In this document: one piece after another, positions 33,701-42,455 of the stretch
Position numbering within the stretch: position 1 is the first letter of the stretch
Layout: every line of letters begins with the position of its first letter
DNA from: JACOND01 sp965202795
GTDB lineage: Bacteria > Bdellovibrionota > Bdellovibrionia > Bdellovibrionales > UBA1609
Direction: 5' to 3'
DNA: 64,000 bases
Assembly (NCBI GenBank): GCA_965202795.1
Contig: OZ241848.1
Coordinates: forward strand, 1,488,001 to 1,552,000
Translations under genes and position numbers: made by a program
Notes under the pieces: model-generated
Told to the model about the DNA's origin: nothing
Database searches by the model: none
Seen by the model: only the letters and a program-made list of their open reading frames with translations

Positions 33701-35009
33701 CTATAAAGGCGAGCGGCAGATTTTTTGTCCGGGCGGAGAGGGAAAACATGCCTGGATTTTGCTGAAAATCCAGCTCCATTTTGTCTATATTGATTCGGGA
33801 GCGCCCGCTTGTCTCAAGGAAGCCGCGGCGGATGGAAATCTTTTTTCTCTTCAGGCTTCCTTTTGCCGCAAAAGCTCTCAGTCTCAGCCCCCTGCGGGAA
33901 AAGCCTTTGCCCTTAAGCTCAAAACGCCCCGAAACGCCGCTCCGGCGGCGAAAGCCCATGTCCAATTTGTAATCCAAAAAGGCGTCAAACTCCGGCACAG
34001 ATCTTCCGGCGAAAAGGCCCGCCTGATGAAGCAGAGAGGAGGGGAGCGCGCCGGAGCTTTTCAGCTTCAGCCGCTTCAGGCCTCTAAGGCCAAACTCAGC
34101 CTCCAGGCCCTCCGCCGCCAGATGAAAAAGCTTGTTTTTCAGCCCGGCCTCTTTGACAAGGATTTTATTTTTTGAAATCAAAGCTGAAAATTTCAGCGCC
34201 GCCGGCTCCTCCTCATTAAGCTCCGCTTTTTTAATGAGCGCGCTCAAACGGAAGTTTCCGTCTTTTTCGGCCTGCAGCCGCGCATGGGTCTGCGAAAGCC
34301 TCAGCGTCTGGCCCCTGCTTTTAAGGCTTAAGCTTGCGTTTTGGAGCGAAAGCGCCCTTAAAGGCGCGGCGGGGATGCTTTTTATGATGGGGGTTTTGAG
34401 GAAAAACTCTTTGGCGGTTTTCAGAAGCTTTTTCAGGGAGCCGGCTTTTGCCTTTCGCTTTTTTTTGAAATGGGAAAAAACAAGCTCTGGATTTTTAATG
34501 GCGATGTTTCCGCCCCTGACTGTCACTTTGGAGATGCTCAGCTGCCTTTTAAACAGCAGGGGGAGCAGCGCGGGGCGGACAGAAATGGCCTCCGCTGACT
34601 GGACGCCGTCAAGGATTTTGCTGAAAAAAGCTTGGGGGGCGGGGGTCCTGCCGGATTTTTTTCTCCGCGGATCTGATGGGGCCGGACGGCTCTGATCGGC
34701 AGGGGACAGCGCCTCCAGCAGATTCGCTGACAGATCCATGGAGGCGGGGTAAAGCTTTGGGCTTTTGAGGCGGATAATCAGGGGAATCAGGCTGACATGC
34801 AGTTTTTCCCATTTAACAGCCAGCCCCTGCCGCCGCTCCAGCTTTTTAGCCGCCTCATAAATTTTTTCGCTTAAAAAATTTTCAGCCTTAAGGCTTGCGG
34901 TTTTCAGGCTCAGGGGGGCAAAAAGCGCGAGAAGCAAAATCAAAAAAAGGGGAATGGCAAATCTCCCTCTCAGAAGCCGGCCAAAGATTTCTTTTGCTTT
35001 TTTTTGCAT
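30756..35009 (-). CDS. tamB: TamB-like translocation/assembly module protein
   Basis: 1417-residue AsmA/TamB-family protein that bridges inner and outer membrane and helps insert outer-membrane proteins or move phospholipids. The N-terminal anchor is about residues 17-36 (FAIPLFLILLLALFAPLSLK); long beta-rich repeats follow. The C-terminal 350 residues form the TamB (DUF490) domain: RDTKLKADIDGDRF, ALKIDGNKIHIPRFESD-type text, SRPVMNEREIISMLASGAG, and the protein ends DFEFKTDF with a terminal Phe. No TamA/BamA-type partner gene is in the window. It is the last gene of the lpd-ctaA-TPR-tamB run, 3 nt after the TPR gene. Confidence 0.88.
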   Translation of the reverse strand: MQKKAKEIFGRLLRGRFAIPLFLILLLALFAPLSLKTASLKAENFLSEKIYEAAKKLERRQGLAVKWEKLHVSLIPLIIRLKSPKLYPASMDLSANLLEALSPADQSRPAPSDPRRKKSGRTPAPQAFFSKILDGVQSAEAISVRPALLPLLFKRQLSISKVTVRGGNIAIKNPELVFSHFKKKRKAKAGSLKKLLKTAKEFFLKTPIIKSIPAAPLRALSLQNASLSLKSRGQTLRLSQTHARLQAEKDGNFRLSALIKKAELNEEEPAALKFSALISKNKILVKEAGLKNKLFHLAAEGLEAEFGLRGLKRLKLKSSGALPSSLLHQAGLFAGRSVPEFDAFLDYKLDMGFRRRSGVSGRFELKGKGFSRRGLRLRAFAAKGSLKRKKISIRRGFLETSGRSRINIDKMELDFQQNPGMFSLSARTKNLPLAFIAEELARQKGFPAKADLSGSAVCQGQISLKSLSCEADLQSRRVSVYSGGESLASLYDMSAALKGKWQNRRLNFEILGKKETSAFLKISGNFPLSSKKLALSLDGYASLPEDIQFHAPVPLKGELYVSGGFAEARGGAFKAGGRLKSPLFEAGGWRLENISSRFQYKKPQFQSGRLEFSGWKGSPGTSAYSGEAAIDFQKREFFLKGFFPFLDARDLQKAAAARLPLPFLVKGTGEMAFRARIPWESNRESGRDSSLSPGPAAAKKHPEFSLKGNLFSASIKEETFQRISFDISSANGKGLVKSLTAKKGNGMIEGSGSFDSRFHLDLDFKGDGLYLEQIETLNSALPLNQSGIASLRLKVTGPLSRPRAAGRLAVTDSFLYTYPVRDTKLKADIDGDRFSLSGDLMGAVSVSGISGSFSGKGPFAFQGSFKDWDIIRAFSAKSRSAAADYSSKLTGECSFFIRPGRALGKISVSRLEISKGSQKLKNKKPFSISLREGQWRFSPADFSHRGKKELKLRQTGDGRILIAGKSSLSLFSAFFPFLEGLEGDVQARIQAGGGGGPAAGASSNPFLNLASNPRGWIQITNGFFALPALPDFANIKALIKIDGNKIHIPRFESDAGGGSVEARGARLSYNFSDPVSVDIPLEFAHVSLNLPEGFHTKGSGRAHIKGEKPPYLIKGGYFIDSGTITKKFSRPAGGIKYNFPAYEEEERAGGPDLFRLDMQTRTKNPIFINNDLVRSAIEGGAHVQGPLKALRLSGGFQLSKKRERHFITFRGREFSINSGEAVFESSPPDNPILDIRAQTLFEAKPLDAFEDDADSSTEYRIALAVSGPANDLDFSLSSRPVMNEREIISMLASGAGSRYFDAKAGQYSYQLLGSFLLQSRLNREVESALGLNLDIAPHINENSEPVTKIILKKSWLDRLKTSVSRTVEEFPESGARVKYFLKKNISLSGFWERTERQKQEQAQNEKMGLDFEFKTDF

Positions 35010-35012
35010 TTT

Positions 35013-36209
35013 TCAGCTCCTTTCCCTCGTCCATTGATCCAAAAGAAACTGCGCCTCGCGGCAGCCGGGCCGGGCATTGATCACGGCTTTCAGGCTCTCA
35101 ATGCCTTTGGATTTTTTTCCCAGATAATAAAGCGCGAGGGCCTTTGCGCGGCTCAAAAAAAACAGCGCGTCCGGATCATGCTGCTTTTTAACAATCATTT
35201 TGTTGATCATGCTCAGGCCGGCGGCATACTGCTTTGTCTCCAGAAGCCAGTCAATGCAAAACCAGCTGTCCGAACACTCTTCCCCCCCCGCGCCGCCGCC
35301 CGCCGCCCGCTCTTCAAGGATTTTAAGGGATTTTTCGGGCCAGCCGGCAAAGTAAAGAAAAAGGGCCAGCGGCTTTGCCCGCTCCGGGTTTTGCTCCGCC
35401 AGCGAGGAAACAGCCTGAAACCATCTCTCCTTAAAGGGCTTTTGCTCCGGGACAAACCGCCCCTGTTTTGGCTGCGGGGCGCGCCGCAGGGCCTGCCGTT
35501 TTTGTTGTATCAGGCCGGCGGCTTTTTTTTCCTGAAAGGCTTTTTGCAGCTTTTTGAATTTTGGATTGTCAGGCTCGGCCCGCAACAGCCGCCTGAGGAT
35601 TTTTTCCTCCTCATCAACAAGGTTTTGGGACTGGACAAACTCCAGCTGGTTTAAAAGACGCCCGGCTTCAGAAATGTTTTTTTCCCTTAAATCCTCCAGA
35701 AGAAAAGACCGCAGCCGCTCAAACTCCGGCGAAACAGACTCCCAGCCTTTGCAGGCCAGCATGGCGGGGCTTTTTTGGGCGGCGTCTTTTAAAAAATGCC
35801 GGAGCAAAATGTCAAAATCCGCTTTGGCAGGCTCAATCCCCCGCTGCCGGAAAGCCGCCAGCAGAAAGGGCCAGGGAACAGGCTCTCCGCTCTGGAGCTT
35901 TTGCATGGCAAGCTTGAGCAGGCTTTTCAGCATCCCGGCCGCATAAAGAAAGCGGGCGGCCTCCTCTCCGTCCGGGGCGCCGGCGGTTTTTTGGGCTGTT
36001 TCCGAAAGCCCCGCCCCGCCTCTTAGAAGAGAGGCGATCCGGATTTCAAAATCCATTTTTGAGGCGGCTGAAGCCTGGACAGGCGCTCGCGGCCCGCGGC
36101 CCCCTCCCGCCTTATGTTTTTCCTTTCTGGAGCCGGCGGCTTTTTCTCTGACAATTTTCAGGAGGTTTTTCAAGCTGGATCCCCGCGCCTTGCGGCTTTC
36201 TTGAACCAT
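35013..36209 (-). CDS. TPR-like helical protein
   Basis: 398 residues, no signal peptide, helical throughout. The C-terminal third has tetratricopeptide-type helices (WFCIDWLLETKQYAAGLSMI, DALFFLSRAKALALYYLGKK, GIESLKAVINARPGCREAQF). The family is not recognised. Its ATG shares a base with the ctaA stop (TAATG) and its stop is 3 nt from the tamB start, so the three are translationally coupled; a role as cytoplasmic partner of TamB-dependent assembly is a guess from that position. Confidence 0.65.
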   Translation of the reverse strand: MVQESRKARGSSLKNLLKIVREKAAGSRKEKHKAGGGRGPRAPVQASAASKMDFEIRIASLLRGGAGLSETAQKTAGAPDGEEAARFLYAAGMLKSLLKLAMQKLQSGEPVPWPFLLAAFRQRGIEPAKADFDILLRHFLKDAAQKSPAMLACKGWESVSPEFERLRSFLLEDLREKNISEAGRLLNQLEFVQSQNLVDEEEKILRRLLRAEPDNPKFKKLQKAFQEKKAAGLIQQKRQALRRAPQPKQGRFVPEQKPFKERWFQAVSSLAEQNPERAKPLALFLYFAGWPEKSLKILEERAAGGGAGGEECSDSWFCIDWLLETKQYAAGLSMINKMIVKKQHDPDALFFLSRAKALALYYLGKKSKGIESLKAVINARPGCREAQFLLDQWTRERS

Positions 36210-37108
36210 TATACCGCATTTTTTTGGCTGCGGCTTAAAGGCCGCGGCTCAAAAGAGAGAAAAACAAGGCCAGTCCAAAGCAGGTAAGCCAGCAGCAGGT
36301 GAGTGATTTTCAGATAAGCCGGAGACAGGCTGAGCAGGGCCGCAAGGCCGGAGCCTGCGGCCAGAGCCGCGCCCGCGGCAGGCAGCCGGCAGGCTCTGCT
36401 CCGCGCCGCCGCCCACAGAAGGCTGCCGGCAAAGGCCAGAGCCAGAAGAGGGTGCAGGGGGCGAATCTGGATGGAGATGTGGGGGGAGGGGAGAAGATCC
36501 AGGCTCAGCGCCTCGCTCAGGGACCCGGCGGGAAACAGCGTCCCCGCCAGAGAGGCGATATTTCCCGTCAGCGCCAAAACAGGAAAAGCCGCCGCAAAAT
36601 AAAACAAAGGCTTTTTGATTTTCAGCTTGATTTTCAGCGGCTTTGCCCGCGCGGCCCGCAGCGCGAGAGTCAGCGCGCCCGCAAGCAAAAGGCTGTTGAT
36701 CATGTGAAAGGCCAAAACAATGACCCGCGCGGCGGACATGTCCAAAGCGACAAGCCGGCCCAAAACCAAAGCCGCCCCGATAAGCGCCTCAATAACAATA
36801 AGAATCAGGGAGGCCAGGGCGAGCTTTCTGACAACATGCCCCCTGGCGTAAACTTTCAGGGACAAAAAAAACAGCCCCAAAACCATCAAAAGCGCCAGCC
36901 CGGAGCTGAGCCGGTGGATCCACTCCACAAAAGCTTTGCCGCCCTGCGGGAGAATCCCGCCCTGGCAGAGAGGCCAGCTGTCTCCGCAGCCGTCCCCGGA
37001 AAGCGAGATGCGGGTCCATGCGCCCCAAAGGACGCTTCCCAGAACAAAAACCAAGGTCCACAGGCAGGCGCGCTGAAAAAATATTTTTTTTCGCCCGCCG
37101 CCCATCAT
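36209..37108 (-). CDS. ctaA: Heme A synthase (COX15/CtaA)
   Basis: Integral membrane enzyme, 299 residues, that oxidises the C8 methyl of heme O to make heme A for aa3-type cytochrome oxidase. Eight hydrophobic helices are visible. The first external loop has the conserved pair C41/C48 in GDGCGDSWPLCQGG and the heme-ligand motif VEWIHRLSSG (E62, H65). Further heme ligands are the histidines in LAFHMINSLL and ITHLLLAYLLW. It overlaps lpd by 4 nt upstream and the TPR gene by 1 nt downstream. Its presence implies an aerobic respiratory chain; oxidase genes are not in the window. Confidence 0.9.
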   Translation of the reverse strand: MMGGGRKKIFFQRACLWTLVFVLGSVLWGAWTRISLSGDGCGDSWPLCQGGILPQGGKAFVEWIHRLSSGLALLMVLGLFFLSLKVYARGHVVRKLALASLILIVIEALIGAALVLGRLVALDMSAARVIVLAFHMINSLLLAGALTLALRAARAKPLKIKLKIKKPLFYFAAAFPVLALTGNIASLAGTLFPAGSLSEALSLDLLPSPHISIQIRPLHPLLALAFAGSLLWAAARSRACRLPAAGAALAAGSGLAALLSLSPAYLKITHLLLAYLLWTGLVFLSFEPRPLSRSQKNAV

Positions 37109-38541
37109 ATTTGCCGCGCCCGGCCGCCGGCGGCCAGAGCGGCCTCCCTGACAGCTTCAGAGAGCGTGGGATGCGCATGGACAGATCGGGCCAGATCCTC
37201 GCAGCTTCCATGAAACTCCATGGCCACAATCACTTCGGCAATCAGCTCGCCCGCCCGCGGCCCCAAAATATGCGCGCCGAGAATTCTGTCGCTGTCTTTG
37301 TGGCCCAGGATTTTCACAAAGCCGCCGTCAAAGCCTGAGGCTTTGGCCCGGCCGCTGGCCTTAAAAGGAAAAAATCCCCTTTTATAGGGGACTCCCAGGG
37401 ATTTCAGCTCGTCTTCGGTTTTGCCCGCTGAGGCGGCCTCTGGATGGGTGTAGATGATGCCGGGGATGAGATCATAGTTCACATGGCCAAAGCCTGTGGC
37501 GATAAACTCCGCCGCGGCGACCCCCTCCTCCTCCGCCTTATGGGCCAGCATCGGCCCCCGGATCATGTCCCCTATTGCAAAAATATTCGGGATGGAGGTC
37601 TGAAAGTTTTGATTTACATCAAGAGGCCTGCCTAAAGAGGTTTTTATGCCAAGGCTCTCCAGGCCAAGGCCATCGGTCAGGGGCTTTCGCCCGGCGCAGA
37701 CAAGGGCCTTGGAGAATTTCAGGCTTTGGGCCTTTCCCTCTGAATCTGTAAAGGACAAAAGGCCTCCGCCGCCCCTGGCTTTTTCCGCTTTATGGATGCG
37801 GGCGCCCAGGTGAAATTTCATCCCCTGGCGCTGGAGGCTTCCCAGCAGCTGCTTTCTTATGTCTTTGTCTGAGGCGGGGCAGATGGAGTCCGCGGCCTCA
37901 ATAACGGTCACTTCGCTTCCCAGCCGGCTCCAGACAGATCCAAGCTCCAGGCCAATATAGCCGCCGCCTATCACCGCCAGCTTTTCCGGGGCCTGAGGGA
38001 AGCTCAAAGCCTCTGTGGAGGAGACAAATGTCTCCCCGTCAAACCTGGCAAAGGGAAGCTCTTTTGCCTGGCTCCCCGCGCAGAGCAGAATGTTTTTGGC
38101 CTTCAGGATTTCTGTTTTTCCCTCTGAAGAGACTTCAATCTCCGAAGGGGATTTCAGGCGGGCATGGCCATGAAACCGGGTGATTTTGTTTTTTTTAAAC
38201 AAAAACTCAATGCCCTTTGTGAGATCGGAGACCGCAGCCTCCTTGCGGCGCATCATTTGGCCCAGGTCCAGCTTAAGGCCCTTGAAAATGACTCCATGCT
38301 CTTTGGCCTCAAGCCCTGCAAACTCATAATGCCCGCTGGATTCCAAAAGCGCCTTTGAGGGGATGCAGCCCACATTCAGGCAGACTCCGCCAAGGGTTTT
38401 GGATTTTTCCGCCACGGCGGTTTTCAGCCCCAGCTGCGCCGCCCGAATGGCCCCCGCATAGCCGCCGGGGCCGGCGCCTATCACCGCCAGGTCAAACTCT
38501 GCCTGTCCAAGCTTTTCGGGGCTGGATCCTGTTTTTTTCAT
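37105..38541 (-). CDS. lpdA: Dihydrolipoyl dehydrogenase (E3)
   Basis: FAD enzyme, 478 residues, that reoxidises dihydrolipoamide in 2-oxoacid dehydrogenase and glycine-cleavage complexes, passing electrons to NAD. Residues 17-30 give the FAD-binding LAVIGAGPGGYAGA; the redox disulfide is C54/C59 in GGVCLNVGCIPSKALL; the NAD site is KLAVIGGGYIGLELGS; the C-terminal catalytic His-Glu pair is H457/E462 in HAHPTLSEAV. All residues needed are present. It is the first gene of a tight minus-strand run with ctaA, the TPR gene and tamB. The E1 and E2 genes are not nearby. Confidence 0.95.
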   Translation of the reverse strand: MKKTGSSPEKLGQAEFDLAVIGAGPGGYAGAIRAAQLGLKTAVAEKSKTLGGVCLNVGCIPSKALLESSGHYEFAGLEAKEHGVIFKGLKLDLGQMMRRKEAAVSDLTKGIEFLFKKNKITRFHGHARLKSPSEIEVSSEGKTEILKAKNILLCAGSQAKELPFARFDGETFVSSTEALSFPQAPEKLAVIGGGYIGLELGSVWSRLGSEVTVIEAADSICPASDKDIRKQLLGSLQRQGMKFHLGARIHKAEKARGGGGLLSFTDSEGKAQSLKFSKALVCAGRKPLTDGLGLESLGIKTSLGRPLDVNQNFQTSIPNIFAIGDMIRGPMLAHKAEEEGVAAAEFIATGFGHVNYDLIPGIIYTHPEAASAGKTEDELKSLGVPYKRGFFPFKASGRAKASGFDGGFVKILGHKDSDRILGAHILGPRAGELIAEVIVAMEFHGSCEDLARSVHAHPTLSEAVREAALAAGGRARQI

Positions 38542-38899
38542 CAGGCGCGCTCTCCTGTTTTTTCAGCCGGCTGCTCTTGATTTTTTCAGGTTTTTTTAGC
38601 GGGCGCCCCCGCTTTCCCCTGATATATGCAATTTTGAGGCGGCTGCTGCGCTGCGGCGCCGGGAGCATTTTGAAATAGGGGAAAAACCGGCATCATCACA
38701 ACCAATAGTGTTTCAGGCAGAACCAGTTATAACAGCCAAAGCCTGAAAGCGCAAACAAGCCCCGCTTGGGTCTGGGGTTTTTTTGGCTAAAAAACCCTTG
38801 CTTTTGGCGGCCTCGGTTTTTTATGCTCAAGAGGATGATCCGGGAAAGCTGTGATTTTTTTTATGAGCCGCTTGAGGGCGGGGAAGAGAGGGGCTTTTG
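38542..38899. other. Divergent promoter region between lpdA and gspL
   Basis: About 350 bp without a credible gene. It should hold outward promoters for both operons. A hairpin AAGCCCCGC...GGGGTTTTTTT at about 38757-38780 looks like a terminator and could close a small RNA reading left to right, but no other sign of one is seen. Confidence 0.5.
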
Positions 38900-40738
38900 A
38901 TGCTTAGCATAGGGATCTGCGTCAGAGAGCGCCGCCTCAGCATAGCTGAGCTTCTGCTGAAAGGCCAGTCCCTGGAGCTGAAGGGCGCTTATGAGCTGCC
39001 TTTTGACGGCGGCTCCGATTTGGAGCGGAATCGGGTCATGCTTGTCCAGCGGCTTCGGGAGCTGCGGGAGAAATTCAAGGGCGAAGGCGTCCGCTTCTGC
39101 TTTGGGCTGCCTCAGAGCCAGATCAGCAGCTTTCCGCTGGCCTTTCCCTTTAAGGAAAAATTTAAAATTTTAAAAACCCTCCCGTTTGAGCTGGAGGAAA
39201 AATCCCCCTTTCCCCCAGAGACAGCCCTTTTTGACGCGCGGATCTCACAGATCACAGACAAGGGCGGCTGCCGCGCTTTGTGCTTTGCCGCTTTGAAGGA
39301 AAGCGCGGACGGGTTTTTGCAGCTGCTCAAGGCTGCCGGCCTCAGCCCCCATCTTTTGACCGCTGAAGGCTCGGCGCTCGCCAATTTGATTGAGGGGGGC
39401 GCGAAATGCGCCTTTTTTCCGGCGGGCCGGCGCGGCAGCAAGGCTCCGGCCCTTTATTTATACCTTGGCCTTTATGAGAGCGCGGCCTTGTTTTTCAGGG
39501 GCGGTGCCCTGGAATCTGTTTTTGCCATTGACTGGGGCGCCAGCGCCATAATCAGCAAAATGAGGGAGAGATATCACTTAGGCTTTGAAGAGGCCCTAAA
39601 GGAGTTTTTTGACAAGTCTTTTATTTTGACAGAGCAAAAGGGCTGGACAAAGGAGCAGGCGGTTTTTTCCCGCCTGATCAAGTCCGAGCTGGCTGTTTTG
39701 ATCCCCAAAATCCGGCTTTTGGAGCTTTCGCTTAAGACCCGGAGCGAAGGGGAGATTCAGGAGGCGGCCGTTTTTGGCCCTGGATCCGCCGTCAAAAACC
39801 TCTCCGCCTTTTTGTCTGAAGAGCTTTCATTAAATTTTTCCAGGCTGCGGGATCTGCCAAAACTCCCCGGGCTGGATCTTTCTGATCCCAAGAGCCATCT
39901 GTTTTTGATCCCCTTCGGCCTCGCTGTGGAGGGGCTGAAGAAAGCCCCTTACAGCGGGCTGAATCTGATTCATTCCCTGAAAAAGCCCGAAGCCATCTCC
40001 CTTTTTCCGAAATCCGTCCGCCCGGCCCTTATGGCTTTGGGCGCCGCGCTGTTTGTCTGGACGGCTTATTCTTTTTTGAGGGACAGGGAGAGCCGATGGC
40101 TGGCCGATCAGATTCATTCTGTTTTTGTCAGCTACGGAAAAAAAATCGCCCTGATGAGGGAGAGCCAGGTCGATATAGACTCTGTGAGGGATTTTTTGAG
40201 GGATCAAAAGGCTCTGGCAAAAAACGAAAGCCTTATAAAAGAGCGGATTTCAGGCCCCGGCCCCATGGACTGGCTTCAAACTTTGACAAAAGGCATGGAT
40301 CCAAAGCCGGAATGGGACATGAGGATTGCCTACCTGAAGCTGAAAGATCAAAAAGTCAGCCTGGCCGGAGAGATCAGCGGGCCTTATTTGGAGGCCTTAA
40401 AGCTCAGGCTTCAGTCTCTGGCCAAAGGGCCTCTTGAGGGGTTTCAGCCGCCGAAGCGATCGCCGCAGAGCCTTCCAGAGGCGGAAAACAGCTCGCCCCC
40501 GCCTCCGCCGCCCCCCTTTTTAGAGGGCGGCCTTCAAAAAGGCGCGGGAGCGGCCGGGAACAGCCGCCCGCCCGCCCCAGCAAACCGGCCGTCCAAACAA
40601 ACAGCCCCGCCCGCCCCCCCGGCCTCTTTGAGAAAGCCAGATCCGGCTTCTCCGATCAAAAGCCCGCCGGCGGAAACATCAGCCGGAGCGAACAGACAAA
40701 GCTTTGCCTTTTCCTTTGAGCTGAAGCGGGATATTTAA
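38900..40738 (+). CDS. gspL: Type II secretion GspL/PilM-like protein
   Basis: 612 residues. The cytoplasmic actin-like (PilM/GspL) domain covers about residues 1-340 (LSIGICVRERRLSIAELL, FCFGLPQSQISSFPLAFPF, KTLPFELEEKSPFPPETALF). A single membrane helix is at about 372-392 (RPALMALGAALFVWTAYSF), and a ferredoxin-like periplasmic part follows. The last 90 residues are Pro-rich, and one stretch (NSRPPAPANRPSKQTAP, encoded at 40545-40605) is translated family A repeat. It should couple the GspE ATPase to the inner-membrane platform. ATG 38900 follows GAGAGGGG; first gene of gspL-gspM-gspN-lysC. Confidence 0.8.
   Translation: MLSIGICVRERRLSIAELLLKGQSLELKGAYELPFDGGSDLERNRVMLVQRLRELREKFKGEGVRFCFGLPQSQISSFPLAFPFKEKFKILKTLPFELEEKSPFPPETALFDARISQITDKGGCRALCFAALKESADGFLQLLKAAGLSPHLLTAEGSALANLIEGGAKCAFFPAGRRGSKAPALYLYLGLYESAALFFRGGALESVFAIDWGASAIISKMRERYHLGFEEALKEFFDKSFILTEQKGWTKEQAVFSRLIKSELAVLIPKIRLLELSLKTRSEGEIQEAAVFGPGSAVKNLSAFLSEELSLNFSRLRDLPKLPGLDLSDPKSHLFLIPFGLAVEGLKKAPYSGLNLIHSLKKPEAISLFPKSVRPALMALGAALFVWTAYSFLRDRESRWLADQIHSVFVSYGKKIALMRESQVDIDSVRDFLRDQKALAKNESLIKERISGPGPMDWLQTLTKGMDPKPEWDMRIAYLKLKDQKVSLAGEISGPYLEALKLRLQSLAKGPLEGFQPPKRSPQSLPEAENSSPPPPPPPFLEGGLQKGAGAAGNSRPPAPANRPSKQTAPPAPPASLRKPDPASPIKSPPAETSAGANRQSFAFSFELKRDI
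40545..40605 (-). repeat. Repeat family A inside gspL
   Basis: Reverse-orientation A unit: GGCCGGGAACAGCCGCCCGC followed by CCCAGCAAACCGGCCGTCCA. In frame, and adds a Pro-rich stretch to the periplasmic tail. Confidence 0.7.
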
Positions 40739-40757
40739 ACAAACAAAGGGGGGTGTT

Positions 40758-41453
40758 ATGCGGCAAATCTATGAAAGCTTGAAAAAACAGCTGGCCTATC
40801 AGCTGGAATCCCTTCAGAGCAAAATCATTGAGAGCAGCCTTTTTAATATTTTGCGGGAGAGGTTTGAGAGCCTTCCGCTTTCGCGGCAAAAGCTGATCAA
40901 ATACGCTGCCGCCGGCGCGGGCCTCGCGCTGCCCGCCCTGATTCCGTTTTTGTATTTTTCCTCTTCAATTAAGCATTGGGGGGAGTTTCAGGAAAAGCGC
41001 TCCGCCTCTTTGGAGATGCTGAGCCTTCGCCACAAGCCAAAGGCGCTTTTTTCGCAGCCATCGGAGTCAGATCTGAGGCGCCGGATTGAAACTCTTGCGA
41101 AAAAATATCAAAAAGACGGGTTTTTGATCAAAGACAAGCCCAAAAAATGGATCAGCGGCAAAAGCGCGCGGCAAATTGATTTTGAGCTGGAGATTCAGCT
41201 GCTGAATGTGAAAGAGGCTGTTCAGCTGGGGACAGAGCTTCACGATCTGCCTCAAACCAGGCTGTCCTCTTTGGAGCTGAGGGAAAGCCGGGAGCGCCCC
41301 AAGCGCTATGACGCGGTTTTTTGGACTTCGTCTTTTATCTCCAGGGCAAAGGCGCGGGAGGGCCTTGGCCCGCCGCCGCGCCGCCGCTCATCCGCCAATA
41401 AGCGGAAGGCCAAACAAACCGGCAAAAAAACAGGCGGGGGGGCCGGCCCTTAG
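40758..41453 (+). CDS. gspM: Type II secretion GspM-like protein
   Basis: 231 residues: short cytoplasmic N-terminus, one membrane helix (YAAAGAGLALPALIPFLYFSS, about 50-70), a coiled coil and a small alpha/beta periplasmic domain (KSARQIDFELEIQLLNVKEA), then a basic tail. This is the GspM/PilO layout, supported more by position between gspL-like and gspN-like genes than by sequence. Expected to hold GspL in the inner-membrane platform. Starts 19 nt after gspL with GGGGGG as ribosome site. Confidence 0.65.
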   Translation: MRQIYESLKKQLAYQLESLQSKIIESSLFNILRERFESLPLSRQKLIKYAAAGAGLALPALIPFLYFSSSIKHWGEFQEKRSASLEMLSLRHKPKALFSQPSESDLRRRIETLAKKYQKDGFLIKDKPKKWISGKSARQIDFELEIQLLNVKEAVQLGTELHDLPQTRLSSLELRESRERPKRYDAVFWTSSFISRAKAREGLGPPPRRRSSANKRKAKQTGKKTGGGAGP

Positions 41454-41465
41454 GCGCGGGGGGAT

Positions 41466-42422
41466 ATGTTTCGGGCGGCTGCCAAAGGGCTTTCTTTTTT
41501 ATGGAGGCATAAAAAGCGGGCGCTGGCTGTTCTGCTGCTGGCCCTTTTGTTTTTTGCCCTTCGCTTTCCATGGAACGAGGCGGCGGAAACAATTGTCAGA
41601 AACGCTCAAAAGCGCGCTCCCGGCGCCCTGAGCCTGGACTTTGAAAGCGCGGGCTTTACGGCGTTTCCCCCCGGCCTCGCTCTGCAGGGGGCCTCCTTTG
41701 CCGGCGGCCCTTTTAAGGAGCCTCTGATTTTGGAGAGCCTGTCTGTTTCCCCGGATTTGGGAAAATGGCTGGCCTTGAAAATGGCCTGGGCTGTCCGCGG
41801 GCGGCGGGGGGACTCCTCTTTTGCGCTCTCTTTTTGGCGGAAGGCCAAAAAAACAGAGGGCGCCGCGCCGCGGGATTATCTGTTTGCCGGGGGGCGCTCT
41901 CCGCTTCTGCGGATGGAGTTTTTTCAGCCCCTGTGGCCCAAGGCCAAAGCCTCCGGGCGGATATCCTTTCGCTTTCAATATGAGGGGGAGCCGAAAAACA
42001 TAAAAACCGCCAAAGGGATGCTGGAGCTTAAAGGCTCTCAAATCAAATGGGAGCAGGCGCGGATTGAAACCAGAATGGGGGATCTGGAGCTGCCCCCCCT
42101 GTCATGGTCTGAGGGCAAGGCCCTTTTTCGCTTCAAAGACGGTGATCTGATCATTGAGTCTTTGAGCCTCGGAGCCTCCGCTGACGATCTGCATATTCAA
42201 ATAAGGGGAAACGGGGAAATCAAGAGATCTTATAAGAGATTCCGCCTGGGATCTTATGATTTTCAGATGCAGATTGACGCGGCCGGGGATTTTCCTTTGA
42301 GTTTTTTGGATTTGATGCTTTCCGGCATTAAAGAGGAGGCGGAGGGCCGAGTCAAATACAGGGCAAGAATCACAGGCCGGGGATCCGGCCCGCCGGATAT
42401 TGAAAAGCTTTTGAAATTTTAA
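41466..42422 (+). CDS. gspN: Type II secretion system protein GspN
   Basis: 318 residues with an N-terminal membrane helix (RALAVLLLALLFFALRFPW) and a beta-rich periplasmic domain (LSLDFESAGFTAFPPGLALQG, SGRISFRFQYEGE, IQIRGNGEIK), matching the AsmA-like GspN of deltaproteobacterial type II systems. Thought to help the secretin-platform assembly. The gap to gspM is 12 nt. The other gsp genes (C, D, E, F, G) are not in the window. Confidence 0.75.
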   Translation: MFRAAAKGLSFLWRHKKRALAVLLLALLFFALRFPWNEAAETIVRNAQKRAPGALSLDFESAGFTAFPPGLALQGASFAGGPFKEPLILESLSVSPDLGKWLALKMAWAVRGRRGDSSFALSFWRKAKKTEGAAPRDYLFAGGRSPLLRMEFFQPLWPKAKASGRISFRFQYEGEPKNIKTAKGMLELKGSQIKWEQARIETRMGDLELPPLSWSEGKALFRFKDGDLIIESLSLGASADDLHIQIRGNGEIKRSYKRFRLGSYDFQMQIDAAGDFPLSFLDLMLSGIKEEAEGRVKYRARITGRGSGPPDIEKLLKF

Positions 42423-42455
42423 GCTTTTGGCCCCGGCCGGCGCGGAGGAGATTTT

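Noticed and set aside
38640..38785. Small RNA gene between lpdA and gspL
   Set aside because: Only a terminator-like hairpin supports it; no promoter or family structure could be recognised.
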